Assembly (NCBI RefSeq): GCF_964340395.1
Contig: NC_135561.1
Location: 4,884,001-4,948,000 of the forward strand
Source: Glandiceps talaboti
Taxonomy: Eukaryota; Hemichordata; Enteropneusta; Spengelidae
Length of the DNA stretch: 64,000 nucleotides
Direction: 5' to 3'
Shown: one piece after another, positions 24,301 to 36,400 of the stretch
Layout of the letters: the number at the start of each line of letters is the position of its first letter
Position numbering within the stretch: position 1 is the first letter of the stretch
Position numbers and translations under genes: made by a program
The notes under the pieces: model-generated
Databases searched by the model: none
Seen by the model: only the letters and a program-made list of their open reading frames with translations
Told to the model about the DNA's origin: nothing

Positions 24301-27300
24301 CTTGACCCTACCAGTGATCCACCTAACTACCACCTCTACCCAGGGGTAGTACGAGATATACAGAGAGACAGACAGACAGGGAAGGCATACACAAATAATT
24401 CACATGTCTGTCACCCACCTCATCACTGAATATAGGTTCTAGAATTTATTGCAATAAAGCTGCAATAAATGTGTTTAATTTACTCGGTATACTATTACTA
24501 TGTATACCGCTTCTATTGCTTAATTTGGTCCAAATCGCGAGAAAAAATTTTCGCGCGCCCCTTTTCAGACCATCAGAATTGTCATGCCCCCCTCACCCTT
24601 TAATGCCCCGCCCCCCGCCCCGCCAGAAATTCTGAACCCGGCTTTTACATTCTGCATTTTTGGAACTTCCAGTGTTAACACTATCTTGATTACACCTAGC
24701 TGCAATAATTGTAGGTTTGTTGTGATTTTGAGGGTTTTCAATGGCTACAATTCCTGTAACGTTAACGCAAATAGACTAGGTCACTCTGAAATTTCAGTGA
24801 AAACGTGAGAGACATGTCAGCATACTACGACCCGTTTCAAACTGCTGCATAAGTTGCTACTTTTGCCTATTTTTACGGGATTGGGGTACTTCTGAACATT
24901 TCTTGGGTCTTGAAGCCTGAAGGCTCCGTAATTAATGTTGGAGTTAGGAAATGTTCAATCTTTTCGCAGGTAAGGCGTAATTTAGCAGAAAAATCCACTC
25001 AACTTTGCGATTCAGATCTGAATCGCCTCCGTCTATTTTGCGTCTACGTTACAGGAATTGTAGCATTCGCTTCCAGTTAAACATCGGAACGACAAAAAAA
25101 CACAAAACAGAAGAAAAAAACTAAATTACAACAACGCTGCAATTATATATCTAGAATACACCAACTTCTATCATTCTATCATATCGAACTATAGTAGTTT
25201 TAATTTGTGTATGTTTTGATAGTTAAGCCTAAACCTCGTTCACCTACTGTTGTATTAGTATCACAAAACAGGCGTATAGTATTAAAATAACGACCCATAG
25301 TAGAGTACTTAATACTAGCATTCTATATCTCCAATATGGAAGACTTTTTATTATAGTTCCCCTTTGTTCTTTCTCGTCTTCATACCATAAGATCAGCGAC
25401 AACAACTTACCAACGTCTCCAGCTGAAATAGTTCCGGACGCCAAGAGGGCTTCCTTCAACGTATCTTCACAATTGCACACGTCTCTTTTACTTCTGTGCA
25501 AGTGATGGAACTTCTCAAGTATTTCTTCTTCACTATCTCGTGTTAGCAGTTCCAGCTTTCCGAGTCTCTTCTGTAAATGCAATGATAGTGTTAACAAATG
25601 AATATGTACAAGACAAAGTAGTACATCGTCTGTGCAAAGGTCCAGTTGGAATAAAATTTGGCAGACTGAGTTTGTCTGGCAGACTTATTAGACAGGTTTG
25701 GCTAAAGAAAAAAGATGCTATTTAATCTCTTTTGATATGGCTGCACTGATACTGCCAGTAAGAACACTAATGCGAGAATGTAGAGGTGAAACCCTGGTCT
25801 TTAAACCCCGTGTCTATAAACCCCTCTCCTATTTAAATATATTATAGGACGTTAGCTGCAATAACTAGAGCGTTTACTGTGATTTTGAGGGTTTTTTCGT
25901 TCCGACGTTTAACTGGAAACAAACGCTACAATTCCTGTAACATAAACGCAAAATAGACGGAAGCCATTCAGATGTGAATCGCAAAGTTAAGTGGATTATT
26001 CTGCTAAATTGCACATTTCCTGTCGAAGTATCGGACAGTTCCTAACGCTAACATTAATTACTGAGCATTCACTACCCAAGAAGTGTTCAGAGGTATCCCG
26101 TAAAAATCGGCAAATGTAGCAACGCATGCAGCATTTTGAAACAGGCACTATGCTGACATCTCGCTCACGTTTTCAACGTGATCTCATCTAGATTTGCGTT
26201 TATGTTACAGGAAATGTAGCGTTCGCTTCCAGTTAAACATTGGAACAAAAAAAAACATAAAAACAAGAAAACGCCCTCACAATCACAGCAAACCGTACAA
26301 TTATTGCAGCTAAGAGGACGTACAATTGTTTGAACATGAAGTAGAAAAAGTTCAGGATAAAAGGTCTTTGCGATCGGTTTGCTAGCGTGTCCACGGTGCT
26401 GAAGCTGAACTCTAACAAATGGTAGCTTAGCAGGCCACACAGCTCCATGCTGTGGACAGGCTAACTAACTCATCACAAACGTCTCCATGTGTTAGCACGT
26501 TAAATAAGCTCAATGCCACGAATTCAATTTTTTATACCTTGGATTATATAGCGAGGCTAATGTGAGTCAAGACCTAAACTGAACTAAGATACTGTCGGCG
26601 TTATGACAGTTTATCCTTATATTTATCTGATTACAGGATACTCCTTCCCTAGCTGCAATAATTGTAGCGTTTGATGTGATTTTGAGGGTTTTTTCGTTCC
26701 GAAGTTTAACCCGAATCAAACGCTACAATTCCTCTAACGCAAACGCAAATAGACGAGACCTCATTGAAAACGTTAGCGAGGTGTCAGTGTACCGCCCGTT
26801 TCAAAATGCTGCATGCCTTGCTATATTTGCCGATTTTGACGGAATTGGGGTACCTCTGAACACTTCTTGGGTCTTGAAGGCTCCGTAATTAATGTTGGCG
26901 TTAGGAAATGACCGATATTTTGCCAGGTAAGGCGTAATTTAGCAGAAAAATCCCCCCAACTTTGCGATTCAGATCTGAATCGGTTCCGTCTATTTGCGTT
27001 TGTGTAAGAGGAATTGTAGCGTTTGATTCGGGTTAAACTTCGGAACGAAAAAAGGCACAAAAACAGACGAAAAAACCCTCAAAATCACATCAAACGCTAC
27101 AATTATTGCAGCTACTCCTTCCCCACCCCGCCTCACACCAAAGAAACCATTTTGTACAACTACACGTTTTGCAAGCACAAAATATTACCATATCCTGTAA
27201 TCCCCAAAAAAGGTGACGAGGGCTTGAAAATCACGTGGTGTACTCATGAGACCACGTATTTCTTATGTATAATGCACATTTAGTTGCGTGCATGCATGCC

Positions 27301-27616
27301 TTACATTCCGCTAAAGTAAAGCACTTCCGCAAATGCAACACAAGAAAATATACTACCTTTAAGCAAAGTTTCTTTGAATATGTCAATTAGATTCACTTAC
27401 TGTAATATCCTGTACCAATGTGTCAACCTTTGCATCGTCATATTCTGTGTCTGTTTGCACGTCATGTTCAGTTTCGTCCTTACGAAATACTCTCAGAATG
27501 TCTGCTGGTTGGACAAGTTTCTCCGGAACCCTGGCATCATTATCGGACAGGAATGTTGCCGAGCTTAGTCTCTGAAGCCCTGACAAACAGACCAGGTAGA
27601 AAAGAACACGCAACAT
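20593..27616 (-). CDS. Secreted kringle + short-chain-collagen-C4-like protein A, 5 exons, 405 aa
   Basis: In coding order the exons are 27616-27401, 25570-25411, 24176-23907, 22215-22135 and 21083-20593. Phases are 0,1,1,1 and the sum is 406 codons including TAA. Residues 1-20 are a signal peptide (MLRVLFYLVCLSGLQRLSSA). Residues 73-97 are charged and heptad-like. RSKR at 98-101 fits a furin site and is followed by a CxC. One kringle with six cysteines (C129-C212) contains DYRG, CQNW, CRNPD, RPWC and EYCDVG. The remainder, 217-405, resembles the C-terminal domain of sponge short-chain collagen C4-like proteins (GGGSNFLCLP, CAVCR, IPARN, GYELTCAVCTK), with no Gly-X-Y collagen stretch. The protein is expected outside the cell. 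The kringle suggests binding to another protein or glycan; no protease domain is present, so it is not an enzyme of the plasminogen type. Its biological role is unknown. Confidence 0.85.
21188..21779. mobile_element. TTAA-flanked MITE in kringle gene A intron 4
   Basis: The ends AGTGTCCATAGACGAGATAT and the inverse (ATGGGTGATAGATGGGTATT) match the element in P450 intron 2. TTAA flanks it at 21184-21187 and 21780-21783. A (GT)n tract of about 80 bases (21307-21388) has expanded inside it. Confidence 0.75.
22680..23040. repeat. Longer copy of the GGTCTTGTTGCTAG dispersed repeat
   Basis: This copy extends beyond the short units into CTGCTCAGTCGTTTTGGA and an imperfect second half (AATTCTAAGAACGTTCCAACC), showing more of the source element. 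It lies in intron 3 of kringle gene A. Confidence 0.65.
23907..24176 (-). CDS. Kringle exon (exon 3) of gene A, symmetric phase 1-1
   Basis: The whole kringle is carried by this single 270-bp exon with phase-1 introns on both sides, the arrangement typical of shuffled extracellular modules. All six kringle cysteines and the PWC and EYCDVG landmarks are present. Confidence 0.9.
24697..25153. mobile_element. Foldback MITE copy 1 (9-bp TSD family)
   Basis: It starts TAGCTGCAATAATTGTAGG and ends in a decayed inverted copy (GCTGCAATTATATATCTA). Flanks are GATTACACC on the left (24688-24696) and GAATACACC on the right (25154-25162), an 8/9 match. The interior contains the GATTCAGATCTGAATCGCC stretch shared with the other copies. 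It sits in intron 2 of kringle gene A. Confidence 0.8.
25411..25570 (-). CDS. Exon 2 of kringle gene A: coiled-coil-like segment with RxKR site
   Basis: This 160-bp exon has phase 0 at its start and phase 1 at its end. It encodes a charged helix (KRLGKLELL, then EEEILEKF), the tetrabasic-like RSKR and then a CNC motif. The corresponding exon of gene B is 33457-33604. The position of the basic site between helix and kringle is conserved although the flanking residues have diverged. Confidence 0.82.
25853..26312. mobile_element. Foldback MITE copy 2 (9-bp TSD family)
   Basis: The termini are TAGCTGCAATAACTAGAGCG and its inverted form ending ATTATTGCAGCTA, with long inverted arms. Flanks are ATAGGACGT (25844-25852) and AGAGGACGT (26313-26321), an 8/9 match. 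The interior runs in the opposite orientation to copies 1 and 3. It lies in intron 1 of kringle gene A. Confidence 0.87.
26650..27114. mobile_element. Foldback MITE copy 3 (9-bp TSD family), best preserved
   Basis: This 465-bp element has arms of about 100 bases beginning TAGCTGCAATAATTGTAGCG and ending in the exact inverse. A perfect 9-bp target duplication CTCCTTCCC lies at 26641-26649 and 27115-27123. It has no coding capacity. Confidence 0.93.
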
Positions 27617-28575
27617 TTTCAGACAAAGATCTCCTGCACCAGTAGGTTCAAGGAGTTGTTGCTCAACCAAATGAATTCCCTGCCCGAATGAACAAAATAT
27701 ATCGTGCCCACAAATGCGCATCAAGACGTTTAACCCACGTGGGTACCGCTTTAGCCAATAGAAAATCAACCCCTTTAAAATGGATATGCAAAATAGATTG
27801 AACATCTTTGAATAAACCACTAGTGGACATTTCTACCCGACAGCGGTTTGGACACACCTGCTTCATTTACATGTCATATGATATGTAAATATTTAGAGAG
27901 GATGAACGTGTTATTTTAATCGCTTTGGTGTTCATAGACGAAAAGCAAAAGTCCTTTTTCTTGGTCATTTAATTCATGGAATCAATTAAATTTTATCGAA
28001 AGTCTTAGAATATTGTCTTCAATATCCCACTTTTACTCTAGCTCTCAGTCCGATTACATAGCTATATTGTCTATAATTTAACCTTTAAAGGTATGTTAAG
28101 GCAGACAAGCACATGTGATTGGCTATCGACTGCCTCATATTTGAATATATGATATGTAAGTGAAGTGAGCAATTTTGCAAATGTACAAGCTATGTAAACG
28201 ACTGTTCCTGGGGTTTGATTTTGTTCAAAGAGACTCGGTGAATATTACTCTCCACACAGTCACCTGCCTAATAATGAATATACTAGTAGGCCTAGGAAAT
28301 AATTGCGCAAGGATTTTTGTAAATGTATCCGGTAAACAACAGCTGCTGATCAGATGTTTAATATGATTCAAATCATGAGTAAAATATTTCGCTAAGAATA
28401 TTTCAGATCATAATTTTCAACGTCCCCTTCCCTTGGCACCGTCATTTGTCCACAATTCATTTTAATCTCAGCCCCCAAACATCGTATATATGCTCCCCAG
28501 ATATAAAAGTCTCAAACTGTCGTTAAGCACTATAGATGTTAATCCTGCTTTGCTCGAAGAAACTCCTACCCATCC

Positions 28576-28760
28576 TCAGTTGAATGGAAAGCATGTGTGC
28601 GCTATGTGCGCTATGAAGGCTCTGTTTGACTGCATGCGAGGTTCAAAATCGTTATACCTTGGTACGCTTGGCATACACGTGAAACTGTTCCCGCCACCAG
28701 CATCACATGACCGTCCTCCAGCGACAAAACCTGGGAAAACAAAACAATAGGGAACTTGCA
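28576..28760 (-). pseudogene. Copied fragment of the last exon of kringle gene B
   Basis: On the minus strand this encodes the first part of the C4-like domain (FVAGGRSCDAGGGNSF, then PSVPRYNDFEPRMQSNRAF). It is almost identical to 30530-30655 of gene B, but breaks off after about 44 codons into unrelated sequence. The acceptor AG and adjacent intron sequence were copied with it. No exons for signal peptide or kringle lie nearby. It could only be translated if used as an alternative 3' exon of gene B, which is upstream on the same strand. Confidence 0.85.
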
Positions 28761-29107
28761 ATCCAGACAGAGCATGCTCAGACACAAAGGACTATGGGAT
28801 TATCTGTGGTTATCTTAATATCTAATCTGAAGCTACTGATAAAATTAACCTCCCACAATTGTCAATTAATTGTGGTTACAAACAATGTATCAACATTGTT
28901 TACAATACGAATTCATTAGTATCACATTTCCCATCATGCAATATTCAACATGGTGGGTTTGCAAGTTCACTATTCCACTTATAAACTTCGACATACTAGT
29001 ATCTATTTCTGGTGTCATGAAAAAATTAGGTTAGGTTTAGAGAAATTTTGTGTTACGTTAGTTTATGTTTGAACAATTGTATATCATTAACTATGAAATG
29101 CAATAGT
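28594..29107. repeat. Duplicated segment copied from about 30526-31069
   Basis: About 515 bases match the exon 5/intron 4 boundary region of kringle gene B in the same orientation with few substitutions. The donor additionally has a roughly 31-bp tandem duplication (CAATTGTCAGGGTTGTCAGG region) and a 10-bp insertion that the copy lacks. The copy is bounded by near-identical 53/54-bp direct repeats at 28541-28593 and 29108-29161. Confidence 0.88.
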
Positions 29108-30161
29108 AATCCTGCTTTGCTCGAAAAAAACTCCAACCCATCCTCAGTTGAATGGAAAGCAAAATTTACCCATCGTATACTTCAAATTGGTTACAAATAT
29201 TTCATGGCAAAGTGATAAACTACTGAATGCCATGAAAACGAGAATGTAGACAACACACCTGCTCTAATGGTTTCAAAGAACCAGAATAAAGATTTCAGAC
29301 GACAAAGTTTGCGAGATTCTTTGATAATTAATTTAATGGTCCTCGAGGCACACCAATCTTTATAAATTTAAACAAATACACGTATTTATTCATATAGCAT
29401 CTGTTAACACAAGATATGATTATATATTACTTTAATTTCACAATAGATTTTTTTTTAAATAACATGAGAGTAGGAACAATGTAGGAAAAACAGACCAGCC
29501 ACATTACGTCACAAATACGTCATAATACGTCATCTAAACACAATAAACCATTTGTTGTACGTACCGGACAAAACACACGTATCAAGGGAAAGCAAAGCTA
29601 TCGAAGTTTTATATTTTTGCATGGACTCAATTTTGTGAATGTTTATTCTAGTAGTTTGAACTTAACCATATTCGCATCGTCAACATCTCAAGTTTTGTCT
29701 GAAAAGTGGTCAAATAGTAATCTTTGTCGTGGACGGATATGTCTCGATATTTGCCGACTTCAAACTCTAGTTCAATCGAGTGATGTCACTTCATTCCACT
29801 GCTTGACTCTAATATGTGCCAACATCACCTCCTTGCTTATGATGTTATGTACTTGGTGTGATGAACTGAACACATGGGCATATCTGTACCGAATCAAACA
29901 GCGTATAATATACTGTGTGGATGTAGTCTGTGGTATCAGGGGTGAGTTCAAGTGAAGTCTTATTGATATGATCGAAAAGTAAACCTTGTTACCAATGAAA
30001 TGCTATTTTCCCAAAGACAAAATATAAATATTGATGTATAATGATTACACAGACTATTAAATATAAATGTTATCATGGATAAATCTATAACTATGTCGTC
30101 ATCAGTCATGTAAGGTTGCTTACTAGGTGCGAAAGACAAATCGATCACATGCCTTCACTTG

Positions 30162-32107
30162 TTATTTGCTACACACTGCGCAAGTCAGTTCATAGCCATC
30201 AACATAGGCTCCATCACAAGGCATGGAACTGTTATCAGAACATCTTCCTTCCACGTGGTATATATGATTTCCCGATGAGACATAATTCCCAGTACTAAGT
30301 ACTTTCAACGCATCCTTACTCACACAAATATACTCCGATCCCCGACGACCCCGAAAGTTCTTTTGTGCGTACAGGTAGCCAGCGTATTCCAGTATCCAGG
30401 TGTTATCTGGACATTCGTTTCTTGCTGGGATCATAATTATCGTAGTGCGTGCCGGTATCTGACATACAACACACGGGGGATCACCATTATTCAAATGTTT
30501 CATATCTTTAGTTGGATTTCTATACTGTGTGTGCGCTATGAAGGCTCTGTTTGACTGCATGCGAGGTTCAAAATCGTTATACCTTGGTACGCTTGGCATA
30601 CACATGAAACTATTCCCGCCACCAGCGTCACATGACCGTCCTCCAGCGACAAAACCTGGGAAAACAAAACAATAGGGAACTTGCAATCCAGACAGAGCAT
30701 GCTCAGACACAAAGGACTATGGGATTATCTGTGGTTATCGTAATATCTAATCTGAAGCTACTGATAAAATTAACCTCCCACAATTGTCAGGGTTGTCAGG
30801 TAACCTCCCACAATTGTCAATTAATTGTGGTTACAAACAATGTATCAACATTGTTTACAATACGAATTCATAAGTATTTATTATCACATTTCCCATCATG
30901 CAACATTCAACATGGTGGGTTTGCAAGTTCACTATTCCACTTATAAACTTCGACATACTAGTATCTATTTCTGGTGTCATGAGAAAATTAGGTTAGGTTT
31001 AGAGAAATTTTGTGTTACGTTAGTTTATGTTTGAACAATTGTATATCATTAACTATGAAATGCAATAGTAAACGTTATTCGCCCATGGTAAACAAAAGGG
31101 TTAGATAGTGATAGCGAGATTTTCATGTTAACGAGGCTCAAAATTGTGATATTGTCCAAAACAATAGTTTACAATTTTACAATGAACATTAAACGCTTCC
31201 TAAATGTATGGGAATCATTTCCAGGTTAAGCCTTCTTAATATATTGATATTGATAAGAATGATGTTGTTTCAATCATAATTGCATGAAATATTTATGAAG
31301 GGAAAATATAATGTGATGAGTTAGGTATGACTCTAAACTTATACATATTATTTTCATATTATAATCATTTTAAATGCATACTAATGATGTTATTAGCATA
31401 AATGTACAATGCAATGCTTATTGTTCACTTACCTGTGTAAACAAGTGCACTGCCAACAGGACACTCAGTATGTCCATATTTGGTGTAAGTAACACCTTTG
31501 TTTAAACGATCTACAAAGAAAAGATTCGTATTAGTAGTCTAAAATCCAAACACTATGAGTGCACCAAAACTTCCTTTATTATTCCAAAAGGACAATGAAT
31601 AAAAAGGGAAAGTTTAAGAAGATTTGAATAATTCTGATTTTCAGATTTTGTTTTACTGGTCTAAAAACTATATGGGCTCGTTCTGTTCGATCTCTCTTTC
31701 CACTGTATGGTCATATGGATTTCTCTAACGCAACATTATGTTCGTACCACCGACAGGAGTAGTTAATGCTATTGCAGCATTGATATAAATGTGATGACGT
31801 CATCGCGTCCTCACCTGACTTGCTTGAAGACTGGAGGTGATAGTCAAACATGGTCGTACTGGTCAACTGCCTGAATGAAGTAACCAATTACAATCGTCTA
31901 TCAGTGTGTGATGAATTCTACTGACATGCACTGCCCTTTCCCCTAGCAGGAGATATAGATAGATTGTCTGTAGAATTTGTCCATTTGAGTATACGTGAAG
32001 AGAGAGATCGTAGAAAACGTGTATAATTTCTAGACAGGTCTCAATAGCATTACAAGCAACACTGCCACAAGCACATTTAGTGTAATGTTGGCATTTTCAT
32101 CAAAATG

Positions 32108-32183
<76 letters not shown>

Positions 32184-33184
32184 GCGAAACATAATGGTTA
32201 TAAGACAATAATGAACCTGTCTAAACTGACAGCAGTCTAAAATTGGCAATTGTCTCAGACGGCATAGTCATTTTCAAATCAGTATGTAGTAGTATGTACG
32301 GATTGTTTGCTCACCATGGGAGATGGGAAGCATAATGGCCGTTGTGTGTCGCCACTGATCCGTGCCAGGGCTAATATTTGTTGAATTCTCAGGAGAAAAG
32401 ACGCGTTATAAATACACATTATTATATTATTATGTAATGATATGAACAAAAAGCCTGGATGTAGTAAGAAAAATGCTCCTTCATTGACACTTCAAAGTAT
32501 GTTAGTTTCATGCAGTTACACAATAGCGCAAATTCCTCCATATTTGAAGATTATATTAAAACTTGTTTCTATCGGTTGAGAAGTAAAATTGTTCGTACCC
32601 CGCTCCAACCCCTTTCCAATTTCCAACAATTACGTTTGTTATCCTATATGTACACTGAACTATTGATCTCGACCCTAAATATAAGTCACTGCGTTCACAT
32701 GCAGTCGACTCATATGCTCAGAGTATACGGAGACTCGATGTCCTCATGAAGAAGTGTAAATGAAGGAACATCTGGGTATATGTATGCATCAGATAATCGC
32801 TAACTATTTTAAAGTTACTGCTTACAATCAAATGTGCATGTCCCAGGAGAACCAACGTCACAGTATTGCGTTCGCTGTTCTGCATTCATGGTATAACACC
32901 ACGGTTTGGTAGAAATGTCCGGGTTCCTACAGTAATTGTGATCCCCTATCCCGGTATTAGCGTACTGTGGATCACTCAAGAGATATGTGTGCCCATGTGG
33001 AACTTGTGCAACCCAATTTTGACACACAGTGCTCTGATTTGTTACGTTAATGTTGCCACGATAATCTGAACCATCGGCGTTCTCATAACATTCACCATCT
33101 GTAGTAGAAAAAGAAACCGAGGTTACCAACATATACTCATCATTGCTTTTGACCAGGGTGGATTGTTTAGGGTTATAAGGGAGT

Positions 33185-33248
<64 letters not shown>

Positions 33249-33342
33249 TGTGTCTGTTTGTTTGTCTGTGTGTCTGTGCATGTTTGTGTCTGTGTGTGCA
33301 TATGTAGACGTTATGTGCACTTTGTCTTGAACACACATGTAC

Positions 33343-33425
<83 letters not shown>

Positions 33426-36400
33426 ACAAGTTGGGAATGATATTATCATAACTTACTGTCTATATCTCCACTGTGTAAGAGAGCCATTAACTCGTCAGTA
33501 CATCCTTCACAAGTACCCCTCTTTGTTCTACTTCGCAAGCCAATAATCTCATTCATTTTATCACGTCTTGCACTCAATTGGTTTTCTACTTTTTCCAGTT
33601 TTTCCTGAAAAAAACAAATGTTGCAATCCTTGCAATTTACTCTCATCTTTTTTATCTGATATGAGCCAGAGCGACACCTTCTGAACCAATGGTACAGTGT
33701 CCACATTCAACAGAAAATGTAACACGTGACTTGAGAACTATCTGTCGATGGGAGTTTTGGTCCAAGTTGAAAACAACTATTGATTTCAGGATACTGACGT
33801 ATATATTATTTGTAATTTAAAGTACGAGTTTGGTCTAATTCTTTAACTTTGCCGCGTAGTAATGAAGAAGTACTAGTGCTGCCAATGATAGTTATGTCAG
33901 TCGGGAAAACTAGGAATAGATATGATTCTCGTTAGATAATTAGGTTTTATTCGTGTGAATTTCTTTTGTTGCACCAATGCCTACATTGGATTTCATTATG
34001 CAGTCATGATGTTCTGCTGCAAGTGCATTTTTCGTCCTCACTGTTGCAGAGCAACTTTTGAAGTACATGAAAATAGACGCTTACAAAAACACAAAGTAGG
34101 CAAAGTCGTTTGCATTTTGACTTTAATAATTAAGAATTTTAATGTTTGAATTATAGAATTTAAATTTTTTCGCTATATTATCAAAATGTAGATTTCTCCA
34201 AATTCATCGGTTTACAACTAACTGTAGCCATGGAGACATGACCTCGCATTTATAAAGAGAAAAAAATAGTTAAATTTAATTAATTTAGTTCTATTTTTTC
34301 ATTAAACTATCGCTAATATATATAATGGAACAGAGGTCAATTAATATGTAATGGAGATCAAATAATCTATTTGCCTTTGAAACTCATAATAAACTAAATA
34401 TTTGTGAACACAATTTAAAACCCTGCAAATTTCATAGGTGGTTCATGGTCACTTTTGATTCCAAAATATACATATCATTGATTACCTGCAATAAATGTAG
34501 CGTTTGGTGTGATTTTGAGGGCTTTTTCGTCTGTTTTTGTGCCTTTTGTCGTTCCGACGTTTAACCCTAATCAAACGCTGCAATTCCTGTAAGGGGTGGA
34601 CCATTTGATATCCTGGGGGGGGGGGGGGCTTGGAAGATTTCGTGAAAAAAAAGATGTCAAATGGATTTGCTTGAAAAAAATCCTGATATGAGTGGGTGAT
34701 GGAAAAAAAAGATGGACCACTGCTGCTAGGAAAAAAAATGTCTTGGCAGGGAAATGATGCACAGGTTCGAGTGTACTGTTCAACCTGCTCGTACCTCTCC
34801 AACCAGGACACTTGTCAAATCATGACAAGCAGTTTCAAACACATGTCAGGGACCAGTCAGTTTCGTTAGCCTGTGGTACATATATATATTTGTTCTTGTC
34901 TCTTTCATAAATTGTTTAAATATTACTTCATGAAAGGGTTCAAACATAACTATACATATAATACATGTATTACTCAGCTACCACACTAGTTACAGAACAC
35001 GCCATGTAAGTGTTTGGCTGTTTCACAATCAGTGCTTCACTTATCTTGCATTTTGGGGCAAAAGTGAACTTGAAGGTTTTGTAATGGTAATCTTCATACT
35101 ATTGGATAGTTTATAAAAGAACTTAATCTAAATTGTTCTAGTCTCTTCAGTATGAATTTGTCAAAAGGGATGAATATACTTTATATTTCAGACACTTACG
35201 GTGACTACATGTATCGACACCACAACTCAAATTCAAGTTTCTATTATACACTAGGCTAAAGTGCTCTAACACATAAGTAACTTTACTATACATGCAATAA
35301 CAATGCCCCTATACCAATGTTACAGGCCCACTTTTATAACATGGAAAACTTATTTAAAAAGTTATATTTACTTTAGCTTTTCGATGCTTGGCAATATATA
35401 TCTCAGAGGCTATGAATAACCTAAAAATTGCCTAAATAGAAACAAAAAACTGCAGATCTGGCAGGGGAACCCCTTGGACTCCATCACCCCAGAGGCCACT
35501 CATTCGTTAAACCAACAATAAGATTCACCAAAATTGGTACAAACTTGAAAAGCTTCTCGGGGAGACCCTCTCTAACCCCCCCCCCCCCAATAAGAGGTAG
35601 ACATGTCCAAGCCTCAAATCAAAGTTCTTCCCTCCACCTCTTACTGTCAAGATGCTATGAAACTTTATTTCAAAAATGTTTCAACCATGTGTAGTTGCTT
35701 TTTACAATTGTTAGAGCTGTCTTGTAAAGCTTGCAAATCATTGTCTGAAAGTGTCTGTCAATAGCCTGAAAATTCGCTTTAAGAGTAAAAATCCTCCAGG
35801 GCTTCTAGGGGGAGACCCTAGAACCCCCCTCCCCCACAAGAGGCAGACATGTTCCAGTTTCAAATCAAAGTTCTTTCCTCCACCTCTTAGGGTCAAGATG
35901 CTATGAAACTTTATTTCAAAAATGTTTCAACCTCACGTAGTTGCTTTTTACATGTTAGAGCTGTCTTGTAAAGTTTTTAAATTATTGTCTGAAAGTGTCT
36001 GTGAATAGCCTAAACATTGCCTTTAGAAGTAAAAATCCTCCAGGGCTTCTAGGGGGAGGCCTAGACACCCCCCCCCCCCCATTCACACACTCACACAAGA
36101 GGTGGACATGTCAGTCTCAAAGCTCTTCCCTCTACAGCTTACTGTCAGATGCTATGAAACCGTATTCAGGGGGTCAGTGTTTTTTTCCATTGGGCCGACA
36201 AAAAGTCACTGACACCCCCATCCCCCAAGCTGGAGAAACTGACCGGTCTATCTGAATGTTCGAGCTCACCAATCAAGTTTCCGATTTGTATTTTCAGTGT
36301 GTCACCATACCATGGCATAAAAACTGTCAACGATGTGTATTTAATTGAACATTGACGTAAAAAAATCAGGATATCTCAAAGAAGCAAAGAAAAAAAGTTG

